A stretch of DNA of 64,000 nt from JAKPAM01 sp047601745 (GTDB lineage: Bacteria > Pseudomonadota > Gammaproteobacteria > Burkholderiales > Burkholderiaceae_E): the NCBI GenBank assembly GCA_047601745.1, contig JASGIS010000001.1:5580001-5644000 (forward strand), in the 5' to 3' direction. The notes under the pieces were generated by a model, which worked only from the letters and a program-made list of their open reading frames with translations, searched no databases and had not been told where the DNA came from. A program made the position numbers and the translations under genes. This document shows, piece after piece, positions 27,537 to 37,625 of this stretch (positions are counted from its first letter, which is position 1; each line of letters opens with the position of its first letter).

Positions 27537-27716
27537 CTACCAGAGCAGCAGCACGACGCCCAGGACCAGCGCGACCAGGCCCATGAACCGGATCTGGCCG
27601 TCCTTGAGCGTCGCCACGCGCGCCATCGTCTGGCGCCAGGCGGCCGGCGCGGCGAACGGCAGCAGCCCTTCGATGACGAACACCAGTCCGAGCGCCAGCA
27701 GCCAGCTTCGGTCCAT
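27537..27716 (-). CDS. DUF2065 (YjeT-like) small membrane protein
   Basis: A 59-codon gene: MDRSWLLALGLVFVIEGLLP, then an AWRQTMARV segment, DGQIRFMGL and a final hydrophobic LVLGVVLLLW with TAG stop. Two transmembrane helices (about residues 4-22 and 42-58) with a loop around RQTMARVATLKDGQIR match the DUF2065/YjeT family. The position between hflC and hisZ is its usual one in Burkholderiales, which supports reality despite the short length. Function unknown. It is 17 bases downstream of hflC, probably co-transcribed. Confidence 0.88.
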   Translation of the reverse strand: MDRSWLLALGLVFVIEGLLPFAAPAAWRQTMARVATLKDGQIRFMGLVALVLGVVLLLW

Positions 27717-27732
27717 CGACGACGCCGTCCCG

Positions 27733-28638
27733 TCAGCGGCGCGCGTTCGGCGCGATCGCCGGCGATCCCCCGCTGCCGGCCCCGCGCAGGTACTTGAAGA
27801 AGTCGGCCGACGGATCGACGACCATCAGATCGCTGCGCTGGCGGAAGCTGGCCCGGTACGCCTCGAGGCTGCGATAGAAGTCGGCGAAATCGGCGTTCTG
27901 GCCATAAGCTTCGGCGTAGACGGCCGAGGCCGCCGCATCCCCCTCGCCCTTGACCTTCTGCGCATCGCGGTACGCCTCGGCCAGGATCACCTCGCGCTGG
28001 CGGTCGGCGTCGGCGCGGACCTTCTCGGACTCGGCCATCCCGGTCGCGCGACGCTCGTTGGCGACCCGCTTGCGTTCGGACTGCATCCGGTCGAACACGC
28101 GCTCCTGGACCTCGGGCGCGAAGTCGACGCGCTTCAAGCGCACGTCGATCACGCTGACGCCGATCTGGTGCGCGTCCTCGTCGACCTTGGCGCGAACCGT
28201 CTCGACGATCGAATCGCGCTGGTTCGAGATCACGTCGGCGACCGTGCGCTTGGCGATCTCGTTGTTCAACGCATCGCGCAGGCTGCGCGAGATCCGGTCC
28301 GCCGCCATCACCTCGCTGCCGTTGACCGAGCGGACATAGTTGCGCGGATCGGTGATCCGCCACTTGACGAAGGTGTCGATCTGGACGTTGAGCTTCTCGG
28401 ACGTGATGAAGCGATCGATATCGGAGTTGTCGATCGTCAGGATCCGATTATCGAAGTACTGCACGTTCTGGAACGGCGGAGGCATCTTGACGTAGATGCC
28501 CGGCTTGTCGATGACCTGCCTGATCTCGCCCAGCGCGTAGACCACCGCGTATTGCCGCTGGTCGACGATGAACAGGCACGACGAAGCCGCGGCGAACAGG
28601 ATCACCAGGGCGAGCAGGATCGGAATGATTCTTTGCAT
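27733..28638 (-). CDS. hflC: HflC, band-7/SPFH membrane protein
   Basis: HflC forms with HflK the large periplasmic cage that surrounds and modulates the FtsH protease. The 301-residue protein has an N-terminal signal anchor (IIPILLALVILFAAASSCLFIV), an SPFH domain (EIRQVIDKPGIYVKMPPP), a charged coiled coil with ERRATGMAESEKVRADADRQ-type repeats, and a C-terminal part ending PNARR. Starts 15 bases after the hflK stop. Confidence 0.95.
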   Translation of the reverse strand: MQRIIPILLALVILFAAASSCLFIVDQRQYAVVYALGEIRQVIDKPGIYVKMPPPFQNVQYFDNRILTIDNSDIDRFITSEKLNVQIDTFVKWRITDPRNYVRSVNGSEVMAADRISRSLRDALNNEIAKRTVADVISNQRDSIVETVRAKVDEDAHQIGVSVIDVRLKRVDFAPEVQERVFDRMQSERKRVANERRATGMAESEKVRADADRQREVILAEAYRDAQKVKGEGDAAASAVYAEAYGQNADFADFYRSLEAYRASFRQRSDLMVVDPSADFFKYLRGAGSGGSPAIAPNARR

Positions 28639-28653
28639 GAGGGCCCCCGGAGA

Positions 28654-29919
28654 TCAGCGCGAATCGCGGTCACGGCTGCGCAGGCCGTCACCCCGGTTGC
28701 GCAGGTCCGATGCGGTGTCGGCGGGCCGCTCCACCGGCGTCGGCGCCGGGGCGACCGAGCCGGCGCGCGGCGCGTCGGTGGCCGTCGCGGCCATCAGCTT
28801 GTCCAGCGGCAGATACAGCAGATTGCCGCTGCCGTGCGAGTCCAGGTAGATCTTGCTGGTGTTCGAGAACACCTGCTGCATCGTTTCGAGATACAGGCGC
28901 TGGCGCGTCACCTGCGGTGCCTTCGCGTATTCGGCCAGCACCTGCTTGAAGCGGCTGGCGTCGCCCTGCGCGGTCTCGACCACGCGGGCCTTGTACGCCT
29001 CGGCCTCCTGCACGACACGCGCGGCCGTACCGCTGGCGCGCGGGATCACGTCGTTGGCGTACGCACGCCCTTCGTTGATCAGCCGCTCGCGATCCTGCGC
29101 CGCCTTGTTGGCGTCCTCGAACGCCGCCTGCACCTGCTCGGGCGGCTGCGCCTGCTGGATGCGCACGTCGACGACGACGACGCCGGACTTGTAGCGATCG
29201 AGGATCGCCTGCGTCAGCGTGCGCGCGTCCTTGGCGACGCTTTCCTTCTCTTCGTAGAGCACCTGGTCGACGCCCTTGCGGCCGACGACCTCGCGCATCG
29301 CGGTCTCGGCCGACTGGCGGACGATCTCGTCCGGCACCGGTCCGGGATTGTTGTTGAACAGCCAGTCGCGCGCATTGGCGAGCCGGTACTGGACCGCGTA
29401 CTGGATGTCGACGATGCTCTGGTCCTGGGTAAGGATCAGCGATTCCTTGAGCACCTTGTTCTTGACGTTGCTGCGGTAGCCGACTTCGATCTGCCGCAGG
29501 TTCTCGACGTTGACGAGTTCGTGCGTCTGGATCGGGTAAGGCAGGCGCCAGGTCAGGCCGGCGCGGTCGTTGACGTAGCGCAGTTCACCGAACTGCAGCA
29601 CGACGGCCGACTGCCCTTCCTGGACGATGTAGAAGCCGCTGGCCAGCCACATCAGCACGGCGATGATCGCGACGATGCCCAACCCGGCGCCGGCTCCCTT
29701 GAACGAAGGGCCATCGCCGCCCGACGACGGCGGTGTGCCCGATCCGCCGTTGCGACGGAAGATGCCGTTGAGCTTGCGATTGAAGTCGCGCCACAACTCG
29801 TCCAGATCCGGCGGCCCGTCGCCGCGCGACGGCGGACGGTCGTTGTTGCCGCCCGAATTCTGATTGCGACCCCAACCCGGATCGTTCAGCGAAAAAATGG
29901 GTTTAGGCGTCTTCCACAT
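28654..29919 (-). CDS. hflK: HflK, band-7/SPFH membrane protein
   Basis: HflK is the HflC partner. The 421-residue protein has a Gly/Asn/Pro-rich cytoplasmic N terminus with LDELWRDFNRKLNG, one membrane helix (about residues 78-95), an SPFH domain beginning YIVQEGQSAVVLQFG, and a coiled coil with the AQPPEQVQAAFEDANKA motif shared by HflK. The start MWKTPKPIFS at 29919 overlaps the end of hflX by 17 bases, so translation is probably coupled. Confidence 0.95.
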   Translation of the reverse strand: MWKTPKPIFSLNDPGWGRNQNSGGNNDRPPSRGDGPPDLDELWRDFNRKLNGIFRRNGGSGTPPSSGGDGPSFKGAGAGLGIVAIIAVLMWLASGFYIVQEGQSAVVLQFGELRYVNDRAGLTWRLPYPIQTHELVNVENLRQIEVGYRSNVKNKVLKESLILTQDQSIVDIQYAVQYRLANARDWLFNNNPGPVPDEIVRQSAETAMREVVGRKGVDQVLYEEKESVAKDARTLTQAILDRYKSGVVVVDVRIQQAQPPEQVQAAFEDANKAAQDRERLINEGRAYANDVIPRASGTAARVVQEAEAYKARVVETAQGDASRFKQVLAEYAKAPQVTRQRLYLETMQQVFSNTSKIYLDSHGSGNLLYLPLDKLMAATATDAPRAGSVAPAPTPVERPADTASDLRNRGDGLRSRDRDSR

Positions 29920-31126
29920 GGGCAGTTGCGCGAGTCGTGTTATCGGGAGCAAGAAGACGGGGCCTGCGTTCGGCCAGAACTCGCAGCAGCGGCTGCAAAC
30001 CTTCGCCGGTGGCCGCACTTAGCCAGACTCGATCGATGTTACCACAGGAGTCAGTCTCCACTCCCGCCGCGCGATCCGCAGCATCGATCTTGTTGTAGAC
30101 GGTGATCAGGGGTACATCGGCCGCGCCGATCTCGCGCAGCACCTGCTCGACCTGCGCGATCTGCTCGTCGCGATCGGCCGCCGAACTGTCGACCACGTGC
30201 AGCAGCAGGTCCGCGTCGGCGGTTTCGTCGAGCGTGGCCTTGAAGGCTTCGATCAACTGGTGAGGCAGGTCGCGAACGAAGCCGACGGTATCGGACAGCA
30301 CGATCTCCTGTCCGTCGGGTAAGCGCACGCGACGGGTCAGCGTATCGAGCGTGGCGAACAACTGGTCGGCGGCATACGTTCGCGCGCCGCTAAGGCGGTT
30401 GAACAGCGTGGACTTACCCGCGTTGGTATAGCCGACCAGCGAGACCTTCAGCACGCTGGAACGCTCGCGCGCGCGACGGCGCGTGCGGCGCTGCTTCTCG
30501 AGCTTGTCCAGGCGCGCGCGCAACTGCCGCGCCTTGGCATCGAGCATCCGGCGGTCCAGTTCGATCTGTTTCTCGCCGGGACCGCCGCGCAGGCCGACGC
30601 CGCCGCGCTGGCGTTCGAGGTGGGTCCAGCCCCGCACCAGACGCGACACCTGGTGCTCGATGCTGGCCAGTTCGACCTGCAGCTTGCCTTCGTGGCTGCG
30701 CGCGCGCTGGCCGAAGATCGCCAGGATCAGCTCGGTGCGGTCGTAGACCGGTTTGTTCCACAAGCGGTTCAGGTTGCGCTGCTGGACGGCGCTCAGCGCG
30801 TTGTCGAAGATCACCAGGTCGATGCCCAGCGCCTCGATCAGGCCGGCGATCTCGTCGGCCTTGCCGGCGCCGATGTACAGCGCCGGGTCCTGTCGGGGAC
30901 GGCGGCAGACGATCCGCTCGACCGGCTCGACGCCGGCCGAACGCGCCAGCGAGTCGAGTTCGTCGAGCATCGATGGCGTCGGGCCTTCTCCATTGAGGCC
31001 GACCCCGACGAGCAGCGTGCGCCGGGTCTGCGCCGAATCGGCGGTCGGATGAGGCCGACCCCGTCGCGGGTCGGCGGAGGCGATGCGGGAAGCGGAAGCG
31101 TCCGGGCGTTGTTCGGGCGTACTCAG
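29903..31126 (-). CDS. hflX: GTPase HflX
   Basis: HflX is a ribosome-splitting GTPase that rescues stalled ribosomes after heat stress. The G1 motif is GYTNAGKSTLFN, G3 DTVGF, G4 NKID, with the HflX-specific GGPGEKQIELDRR and ERQRGGVGLRGGPGE. The first ATG (30970, MLDELDSLAR) would cut off TLLVGVGLNGEG, the normal first strand of the family. In the frame back to the hfq stop there is no ATG, GTG or TTG; a CTG at 31126-31124 overlaps the hfq TGA and has GAGGA about 8 bases ahead. I therefore extend the gene to CTG (407 residues), with the ATG as fallback. Confidence 0.9.
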   Translation of the reverse strand: MSTPEQRPDASASRIASADPRRGRPHPTADSAQTRRTLLVGVGLNGEGPTPSMLDELDSLARSAGVEPVERIVCRRPRQDPALYIGAGKADEIAGLIEALGIDLVIFDNALSAVQQRNLNRLWNKPVYDRTELILAIFGQRARSHEGKLQVELASIEHQVSRLVRGWTHLERQRGGVGLRGGPGEKQIELDRRMLDAKARQLRARLDKLEKQRRTRRRARERSSVLKVSLVGYTNAGKSTLFNRLSGARTYAADQLFATLDTLTRRVRLPDGQEIVLSDTVGFVRDLPHQLIEAFKATLDETADADLLLHVVDSSAADRDEQIAQVEQVLREIGAADVPLITVYNKIDAADRAAGVETDSCGNIDRVWLSAATGEGLQPLLRVLAERRPRLLAPDNTTRATAHVEDA

Positions 31127-31359
31127 CTTTCGGGTTCCTCTTGCTGGAAGCTGACCGGCCGTGACGGCACGACCGTCGAGATCGCGTGTTTGTAGACCAT
31201 TTGCGTCACGGTGTTGCGCAACAGCACCACGTATTGGTCGAAGGATTCGATCTGGCCTTGCAGCTTGATGCCGTTGACCAGATAGATCGACACCGGCACG
31301 TGTTCTTTGCGGAGAAGGTTCAGGAAGGGGTCTTGTAACAACTGCCCTTTATTACTCAT
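31123..31359 (-). CDS. hfq: RNA chaperone Hfq
   Basis: Hfq is the ring-shaped RNA chaperone that pairs small RNAs with messenger RNAs. The 78-residue protein starts MSNKGQLLQDPFLN; Sm1 (VSIYLVNGIKLQGQIESFDQYVVLL) and Sm2 (VYKHAIST) motifs are intact, with KHAIS forming the proximal RNA site. The ATG at 31359 is preferred over one four codons upstream. Located between der and hflX, the usual place. The stop overlaps the probable CTG start of hflX. Confidence 0.97.
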   Translation of the reverse strand: MSNKGQLLQDPFLNLLRKEHVPVSIYLVNGIKLQGQIESFDQYVVLLRNTVTQMVYKHAISTVVPSRPVSFQQEEPES

Positions 31360-31479
31360 GACGGCTCCCAATCGAGTGGTCTTGTTTTATCTGTCAATGA
31401 TTCGGAATTTAACCGAAAACGGCCACGGCCGCCGAATCGGCCCGCCAACCGGCGGGATGATCGCGGGACCGCGAACGGG

Positions 31480-32961
31480 TCAGCGGCCGGGCGCGTACGG
31501 ATTGGTGGTACTGCGGAACTCGATCCGCAGCGGCGTTCCCTCGAGCTTGAACTGCTCGCGGAACCAGCCTTCGAGATAGCGCCGGTAAGTGTCCGAGATC
31601 GCATCGAGCGCGTTGCCGTGGATGACGACGATAGGCGGGTTCTGCCCACCCTGGTGCGCATAACGCATCTTGGGCCGGAACATGCCGCGCCGCGGCGGCG
31701 CCTGGCGTTCGACCGCCTGCTGCAGCATGCGGGTCAGCTTCGGCGTCGACAGTTTGCGCGTGGCCGCCGCGAAGGCCGCGTCGACCGAGCGCATGACGGC
31801 GTTGACGCCCTTGCCCTGCAGCGCCGAGATGAAATGCATGCGGGCGAAGCGCAGGAAATACAGCTTGCGGTCCAGGTCCAGCTTGACGGCCTCGCGCCGC
31901 GCCTCGTCGACGGCGTCCCACTTGTTGACGACGATGACCAGCGCGCGACCGGCCTCGAGGATGAAGCCGGCGATGTTCGCGTCCTGATCGGCCACGTCCT
32001 GCGTCGCGTCGAGCATCAGCACGCAGACGTTAGAGTCCTCGATCGCCTGCAGGGTCTTGACCACCGAGAACTTCTCGATCATGTCCGAGACCTTGCCGCG
32101 CCGGCGCACGCCGGCGGTATCGACCAGCGTATAGGGCCGGCCCTGGCGCTCGAAATCGATCGCGACCGCGTCGCGCGTCGTGCCCGGCTGGTCGAACGCG
32201 ATCAGCCGCTCCTCGCCGAGCAGCGTGTTGATCAGCGTCGATTTGCCGGCGTTCGGACGACCGACGACGGCCACCCGCAGCCGCCGCGGCCCCTCGTCCG
32301 GCGCGTCGGCCTCGCCGTCACCGCCGTCACCGCCGTCACCACCGCCGTCGCCGTCCTCGTCACCTCCATCACCGTCGCCGCCAGCCTCTCCGGCCGAAGC
32401 CGGATCGCCGTCGGCCGTGCGATCGGACACGGCGGCCGCGCGCGCCTCGGCCGCCAGATCGGCGTCGATCAGCGCGAGCGCCTCGCGGATCAGTTCGCTG
32501 ACGCCGTCGCCGTGCGCCGACGAAACGGCGACCGGATCGGGCAGGCCGATCTCGTGGAATTCGGCCAGCACCTGCTCGCGCGGCATGCCTTCGGCCTTGT
32601 TGACGGCCAGGATCAGGCGGCGCGCGGTGCGGCGCAGTTCGGCGGCGATGGTCTCGTCGTGCGTGGTCAGCCCGGCCCGCGCATCACACAGGAAGATCAC
32701 GCAGTCGGCCTCGATGACGGCCTGCCGCGCCTGCCTGGCCATCTGCACGGCGATGCCGGTCTTGGCGACCGGCTCGAAGCCTCCGGTATCGATGACGATG
32801 AACGATCGCTCGTCGATCCAGCCGGTACCGTAGTGGCGATCGCGGGTCAGTCCGGGCACGTCGGCCACCAGCGCGGCGCGACTGCGCGTGAGCCGGTTGA
32901 ACAGCGTCGACTTGCCGACGTTGGGCCGACCGACCAGCGCGATGACCGGGGTTCGCTTCAT
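31480..32961 (-). CDS. der: GTPase Der (EngA)
   Basis: Der has two tandem GTPase domains and is needed for 50S subunit maturation. G1 motifs are GRPNVGKST (about residues 11-19) and GRPNAGKSTLIN (about 235), with TVGF-type DTGGF and DTAGVRRRGK, NKAEG and NKWD. Between the two domains (about residues 178-225) lies a Gly/Asp-rich linker (GDGGDEDGDGGG-like), longer than in E. coli Der (490 total). C-terminal KH-like domain is present. The ATG at 32961 is one base after the bamB stop. Confidence 0.96.
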   Translation of the reverse strand: MKRTPVIALVGRPNVGKSTLFNRLTRSRAALVADVPGLTRDRHYGTGWIDERSFIVIDTGGFEPVAKTGIAVQMARQARQAVIEADCVIFLCDARAGLTTHDETIAAELRRTARRLILAVNKAEGMPREQVLAEFHEIGLPDPVAVSSAHGDGVSELIREALALIDADLAAEARAAAVSDRTADGDPASAGEAGGDGDGGDEDGDGGGDGGDGGDGEADAPDEGPRRLRVAVVGRPNAGKSTLINTLLGEERLIAFDQPGTTRDAVAIDFERQGRPYTLVDTAGVRRRGKVSDMIEKFSVVKTLQAIEDSNVCVLMLDATQDVADQDANIAGFILEAGRALVIVVNKWDAVDEARREAVKLDLDRKLYFLRFARMHFISALQGKGVNAVMRSVDAAFAAATRKLSTPKLTRMLQQAVERQAPPRRGMFRPKMRYAHQGGQNPPIVVIHGNALDAISDTYRRYLEGWFREQFKLEGTPLRIEFRSTTNPYAPGR

Positions 32962-32962
32962 G

Positions 32963-34105
32963 TCAGCGCGCCAGCCGCAATGCGTACAGGCTGCCCGACG
33001 AGGTCTGCACGGCCACCAGGCCGCCGGCGGCGACCGGCCTGCCGAGCACCGCGCTGCCGTCGGTGCTGACGCGCCCGATCGCCGCGCCGTCGTCGCGGCC
33101 CAGCGCGTGGACGAGCCCGTTGGCGTCGCCGAACAGCACCGCATCATCGGTCAGCAAGGCCGCGGCCAGCCCGCGCAATGCGTATTGCTGGTTGCGCCAG
33201 GCGCTGCTGCCGGCGCTCGTGAACGCGTGCACCGACTCTTTGTCGTCGACCAGGACCACCATCGTCGAATCCATCGACGGCCCGGTCGCCGACGCGACGT
33301 CGCGAATCCACGCGGGCCGCCCGGTACTGGCGTCGAAGCAGCCGAAACGGCCCTGGTACGTCGCCGCGCACAGACGTCCGCCGACGACGGGCACGTCGCC
33401 GACGACGTCGGCGATCCGCTCGATCTCGTTCGATCCGCGCGGCTGCGACACCGCCGTCTCCCAGCGCACGGCGCCGGTCTCGACGCTGAGCGCGACGATC
33501 CGGCCCCCGGGCATTCCGGCGTAGACGACGCCTGCGTCGATCGTCAGCGACTGCGTCTGGCGCAGGACCAGCGGAGGATTCTGGCGCTGGAACATCCACC
33601 GGCGATCACCGGTATTGGCGTCGAACGCGAAGATCCGGTTGCTGCTGGTGCGCACGACGACGATCCCCTCGCCGACCAGCGGCACCGCGACCGCCTCGCT
33701 GTCGATCGGCGCGGTCCAGCGCGTCTTGCCGTCAGGGCCGAGCGCGACCAGGTTGCCGTCGCGCGTCGCGACGACCGCCACCTCGCCGTCGGAGCCCACG
33801 CCCGACAGCAAGGGCTTGCCCAGATCGACTTCCCAGGCGAGCTTGCCGGATTCGGCGTCGACGCGGAACACGCGCCCCTTGCTGGTCGCGGCCCACAGGC
33901 TGCCCTGCGCGTACGACGGCTCGAAACCGATGCCGGCCGGCCCGATCCGCTGCCGCCACGCGACCGTCAGCGTCGACGGGTTCTTGATCACCGGCAGTTC
34001 CGCCGGCTTGGGCTTGCTGCTGCCGAACACGCTGCAACCGGCCGCGGCCAATGCCATCGCCAATACGACCGAACGGCGCGCCGCCCGGTTCATCATGCTG
34101 CTCAA
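32963..34105 (-). CDS. bamB: Outer membrane assembly lipoprotein BamB
   Basis: BamB is the eight-bladed beta-propeller lipoprotein of the BAM complex. The 380-residue product has lipobox LAAAGC (Cys24) and repeated propeller motifs (GRVFRVDAESGKLAWEVDL, FAFDANTGDRRWMFQ). The start is taken as TTG at 34105-34103, overlapping the yfgM stop (TTGA), because GGAGGA lies 8 bases ahead; ATGs at 34096 and 34093 are alternatives. Confidence 0.93.
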   Translation of the reverse strand: MSSMMNRAARRSVVLAMALAAAGCSVFGSSKPKPAELPVIKNPSTLTVAWRQRIGPAGIGFEPSYAQGSLWAATSKGRVFRVDAESGKLAWEVDLGKPLLSGVGSDGEVAVVATRDGNLVALGPDGKTRWTAPIDSEAVAVPLVGEGIVVVRTSSNRIFAFDANTGDRRWMFQRQNPPLVLRQTQSLTIDAGVVYAGMPGGRIVALSVETGAVRWETAVSQPRGSNEIERIADVVGDVPVVGGRLCAATYQGRFGCFDASTGRPAWIRDVASATGPSMDSTMVVLVDDKESVHAFTSAGSSAWRNQQYALRGLAAALLTDDAVLFGDANGLVHALGRDDGAAIGRVSTDGSAVLGRPVAAGGLVAVQTSSGSLYALRLAR

Positions 34106-34740
34106 GATCCAGTTCCTCCGAGGCCTTCGAGCTTGACTTCGATCAGCCTGCGCAACGGATTGCCGTCGCGCGTCTTGTCCAGCGCGAGTTTGTACGCCGC
34201 CCGCGCTTCGTCGGCCTTGCCCTGCGCGGCCAGCACATCGCCGCGCCGGTCGGCGAACAGGCCGGCGAAGGCCTCGGACGGGGCGGTCCCCAGCACCGCG
34301 AGCGCCTCGTCATAAGCCTTCTCGTCCAACAGGACGCCCGCCAGCCGCACGCGGGCGACCTGGCGGAACTCGTCGTCCTTCGCCTTGTCGGCCGCCCACT
34401 GCAGCGGCGCGCGGGCCGCCTTCGCGTCACCGGCTTCGAGATACGCCTTGGCGGCCAGCAACGCGGCCATCTCGCCATAGACGGTGCCGCCGTACTTCTC
34501 GAAGATCGTGCCGGCCGTCTCCTTGACCTTGGCCAGGTCCTTGGCCGACGCCGCCTGCTGCAACTGGCCGTAGACGGCCGCCGCCTGCGCGGCCTGGCTG
34601 GCCTGATAACGCTGCCAGCCCATGTAGCCGGCCACCGTCAGCAGGACGACCGTCACCACCGTCAGCAGCAGGTTGCCCCAACGGTTCCAGAAGGCCTTGA
34701 TGCCCTCGATCTCTTCCTGTTCCTGTAAATCGTAGGCCAT
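34102..34740 (-). CDS. yfgM: YfgM-like TPR periplasmic chaperone/ancillary SecYEG protein
   Basis: The 212-residue protein has a short cytoplasmic N terminus (MAYDLQEQEEIEGIKAFW), one membrane helix (about residues 24-42) and a periplasmic domain with tetratricopeptide-like helices, the YfgM/TPR_21 pattern. In E. coli YfgM works with PpiD near SecYEG as a chaperone. It overlaps bamB by 4 bases and stands between hisS and bamB. Confidence 0.9.
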   Translation of the reverse strand: MAYDLQEQEEIEGIKAFWNRWGNLLLTVVTVVLLTVAGYMGWQRYQASQAAQAAAVYGQLQQAASAKDLAKVKETAGTIFEKYGGTVYGEMAALLAAKAYLEAGDAKAARAPLQWAADKAKDDEFRQVARVRLAGVLLDEKAYDEALAVLGTAPSEAFAGLFADRRGDVLAAQGKADEARAAYKLALDKTRDGNPLRRLIEVKLEGLGGTGS

Positions 34741-34810
34741 TCACCAACGTCCCGATCATTACCCTGTCATCGCGGCGGCGCCATCCATCGCGCGCCGCCT
34801 CCACCCGCGG

Positions 34811-36226
34811 CTAGTGCCGCGTCATCCGGGGCGGAGGCGGACCGCCCTCCTCGCCATCCGGATCGTCGCCCTCGTCGTCCAGATCCGCCTGTGCGGTCTC
34901 CAGGTCGATGAGGTCGTCATCGTCGTCGTCTTCGTCCTGCGCGATCAATGCGGCGATCACGCGATCGACCGCCTCGCCGACCGGCACGCGGATCTGCTGC
35001 GTGCCGGTTTCGTGCGCGTCCGCGCGCAACCACTTGATCGACACCTCGCCCTGCGCCAGCTCGTCTTCGCCCAGCACCATCGCCAGCATCGCGCCGCTGG
35101 CATCGGCGCGCTTGAACTGCGACTTGAAGCTGCCGCCGCCGGCGTGGCAGACGACGTCGACACCGGCGTCGCGCAGGCGCTCGGCCAGGTTCAGCGCCGC
35201 GGCATCCGACGGCAATCCGCCATTGTGAACGATGTAGACGTCGCACAGCGGCACGTCGGCGTCCTGCCGCTGCGCGCCGCGCATCAGCTCGAGCACCCGC
35301 TCGACGCCCATCGCGAAGCCGCTGGCCGGCGCGTCCTTGCCGCCGAGCATCGCGATCAACGGATCGTAGCGCCCGCCGCCGCAGACCGTCAGGCCGTCGG
35401 CCGCGACCCACTCGAAGACGGTCAGATTGTAGTAGTCCAGGCCGCGAACCAGGCGCGGATTGATCTTGAAAGGCTGGTTCTGCGAACGCAGCAGCGCCTG
35501 CAGCGTCTCGAAGTGATCGCGCGACGCGTCGCCCAGGTAGTCGATCAACCGCGGCGCGGCGTCGACGAGCGACTGCATCGCCGGATTCTTCGTGTCGAGG
35601 ATGCGCAGCGGATTGCTGTGCAGGCGGCGGCGCGCGTCCTCGTCGAGCCGGTCCTGATGCGCTTCGAAATACGCGATCAGCGCTTCGCGGTGGCTGCGAC
35701 GCTCGTCGGCCGAGCCCAGCGTGTTGATTTCGAGGCGCAACGGCGGCAGATCGAGCTCGGCCCACAAGCGCGCGCACAGCAGGATCAGCTCGGCATCGGA
35801 CTCCGGTCCGGCCAGCCCCATCGCTTCGGCGCCGATCTGGTGGAACTGCCGGTAACGCCCTTTCTGCGGACGCTCGTGACGGAACATCGGGCCGGCGTAC
35901 CACAGCTTCTTCGGGCCGCCGTACAGCAGGTTGTGCTCGATGACCGCCCGCACGACGCTGGCCGTGTTCTCGGGGCGCAGCGTCAACTGTTCGCCGTTCA
36001 ACGAATCGACGAACGAGTACATCTCCTTCTCGACGATGTCGGTGACCTCGCCGATGCCCCGGACGAACAACCGGGTCGATTCGACGATCGGCGTGCGGAT
36101 GCGCTGGAAGCCATAAGCGCGCATCACGCCTGCGACGGCTTCTTCCAGACGCTGCCAAAGCGCCTCGTCGGCGGGCAGCACGTCATTCATGCCGCGCACG
36201 CCGCGGATCGGTTCGAGCTTACTCAT
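34811..36226 (-). CDS. hisS: Histidine--tRNA ligase with acidic C-terminal extension
   Basis: HisRS charges tRNA-His. The 471-residue protein begins MSKLEPIRGVRGMNDVLP and shows class II motif 1 (FQRIRTPIVESTRLF), motif 2 (RYRQFHQIGAEAMG), the HisA-type RGLDYYNLTVFEW and motif 3 FAMGVERVL. The anticodon-binding domain ends near residue 430; a further 40 residues are Asp/Glu-rich (EDDDDDD, DDEGDD) and Pro-rich, absent in E. coli (424 residues). The ATG at 36226 is the family start. Confidence 0.96.
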   Translation of the reverse strand: MSKLEPIRGVRGMNDVLPADEALWQRLEEAVAGVMRAYGFQRIRTPIVESTRLFVRGIGEVTDIVEKEMYSFVDSLNGEQLTLRPENTASVVRAVIEHNLLYGGPKKLWYAGPMFRHERPQKGRYRQFHQIGAEAMGLAGPESDAELILLCARLWAELDLPPLRLEINTLGSADERRSHREALIAYFEAHQDRLDEDARRRLHSNPLRILDTKNPAMQSLVDAAPRLIDYLGDASRDHFETLQALLRSQNQPFKINPRLVRGLDYYNLTVFEWVAADGLTVCGGGRYDPLIAMLGGKDAPASGFAMGVERVLELMRGAQRQDADVPLCDVYIVHNGGLPSDAAALNLAERLRDAGVDVVCHAGGGSFKSQFKRADASGAMLAMVLGEDELAQGEVSIKWLRADAHETGTQQIRVPVGEAVDRVIAALIAQDEDDDDDDLIDLETAQADLDDEGDDPDGEEGGPPPPRMTRH

Positions 36227-36308
36227 GCTACGGATACAGAAATGGAGTGAACGGAGCGGCGAGCCGCCGGATCGGCCGGCGGCAGGCGTCGACGGTGCGG
36301 CGAAGCTT

Positions 36309-37621
<1,313 letters not shown>

Positions 37622-37625
<4 letters not shown>

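Noticed and set aside
31369..31397. An hfq promoter with a perfect TTGACA on the minus strand
   Set aside because: The -35 hexamer is exact, but no acceptable -10 is found at 16-18 bases, so it is not listed.
31618..33069. A 483-codon frame antisense to der
   Set aside because: No homology and Arg/Asp-rich; der is intact on the minus strand.
34814..36250. A 478-codon frame antisense to hisS
   Set aside because: Shadow frame created by GC skew; hisS on the other strand has all class II motifs.
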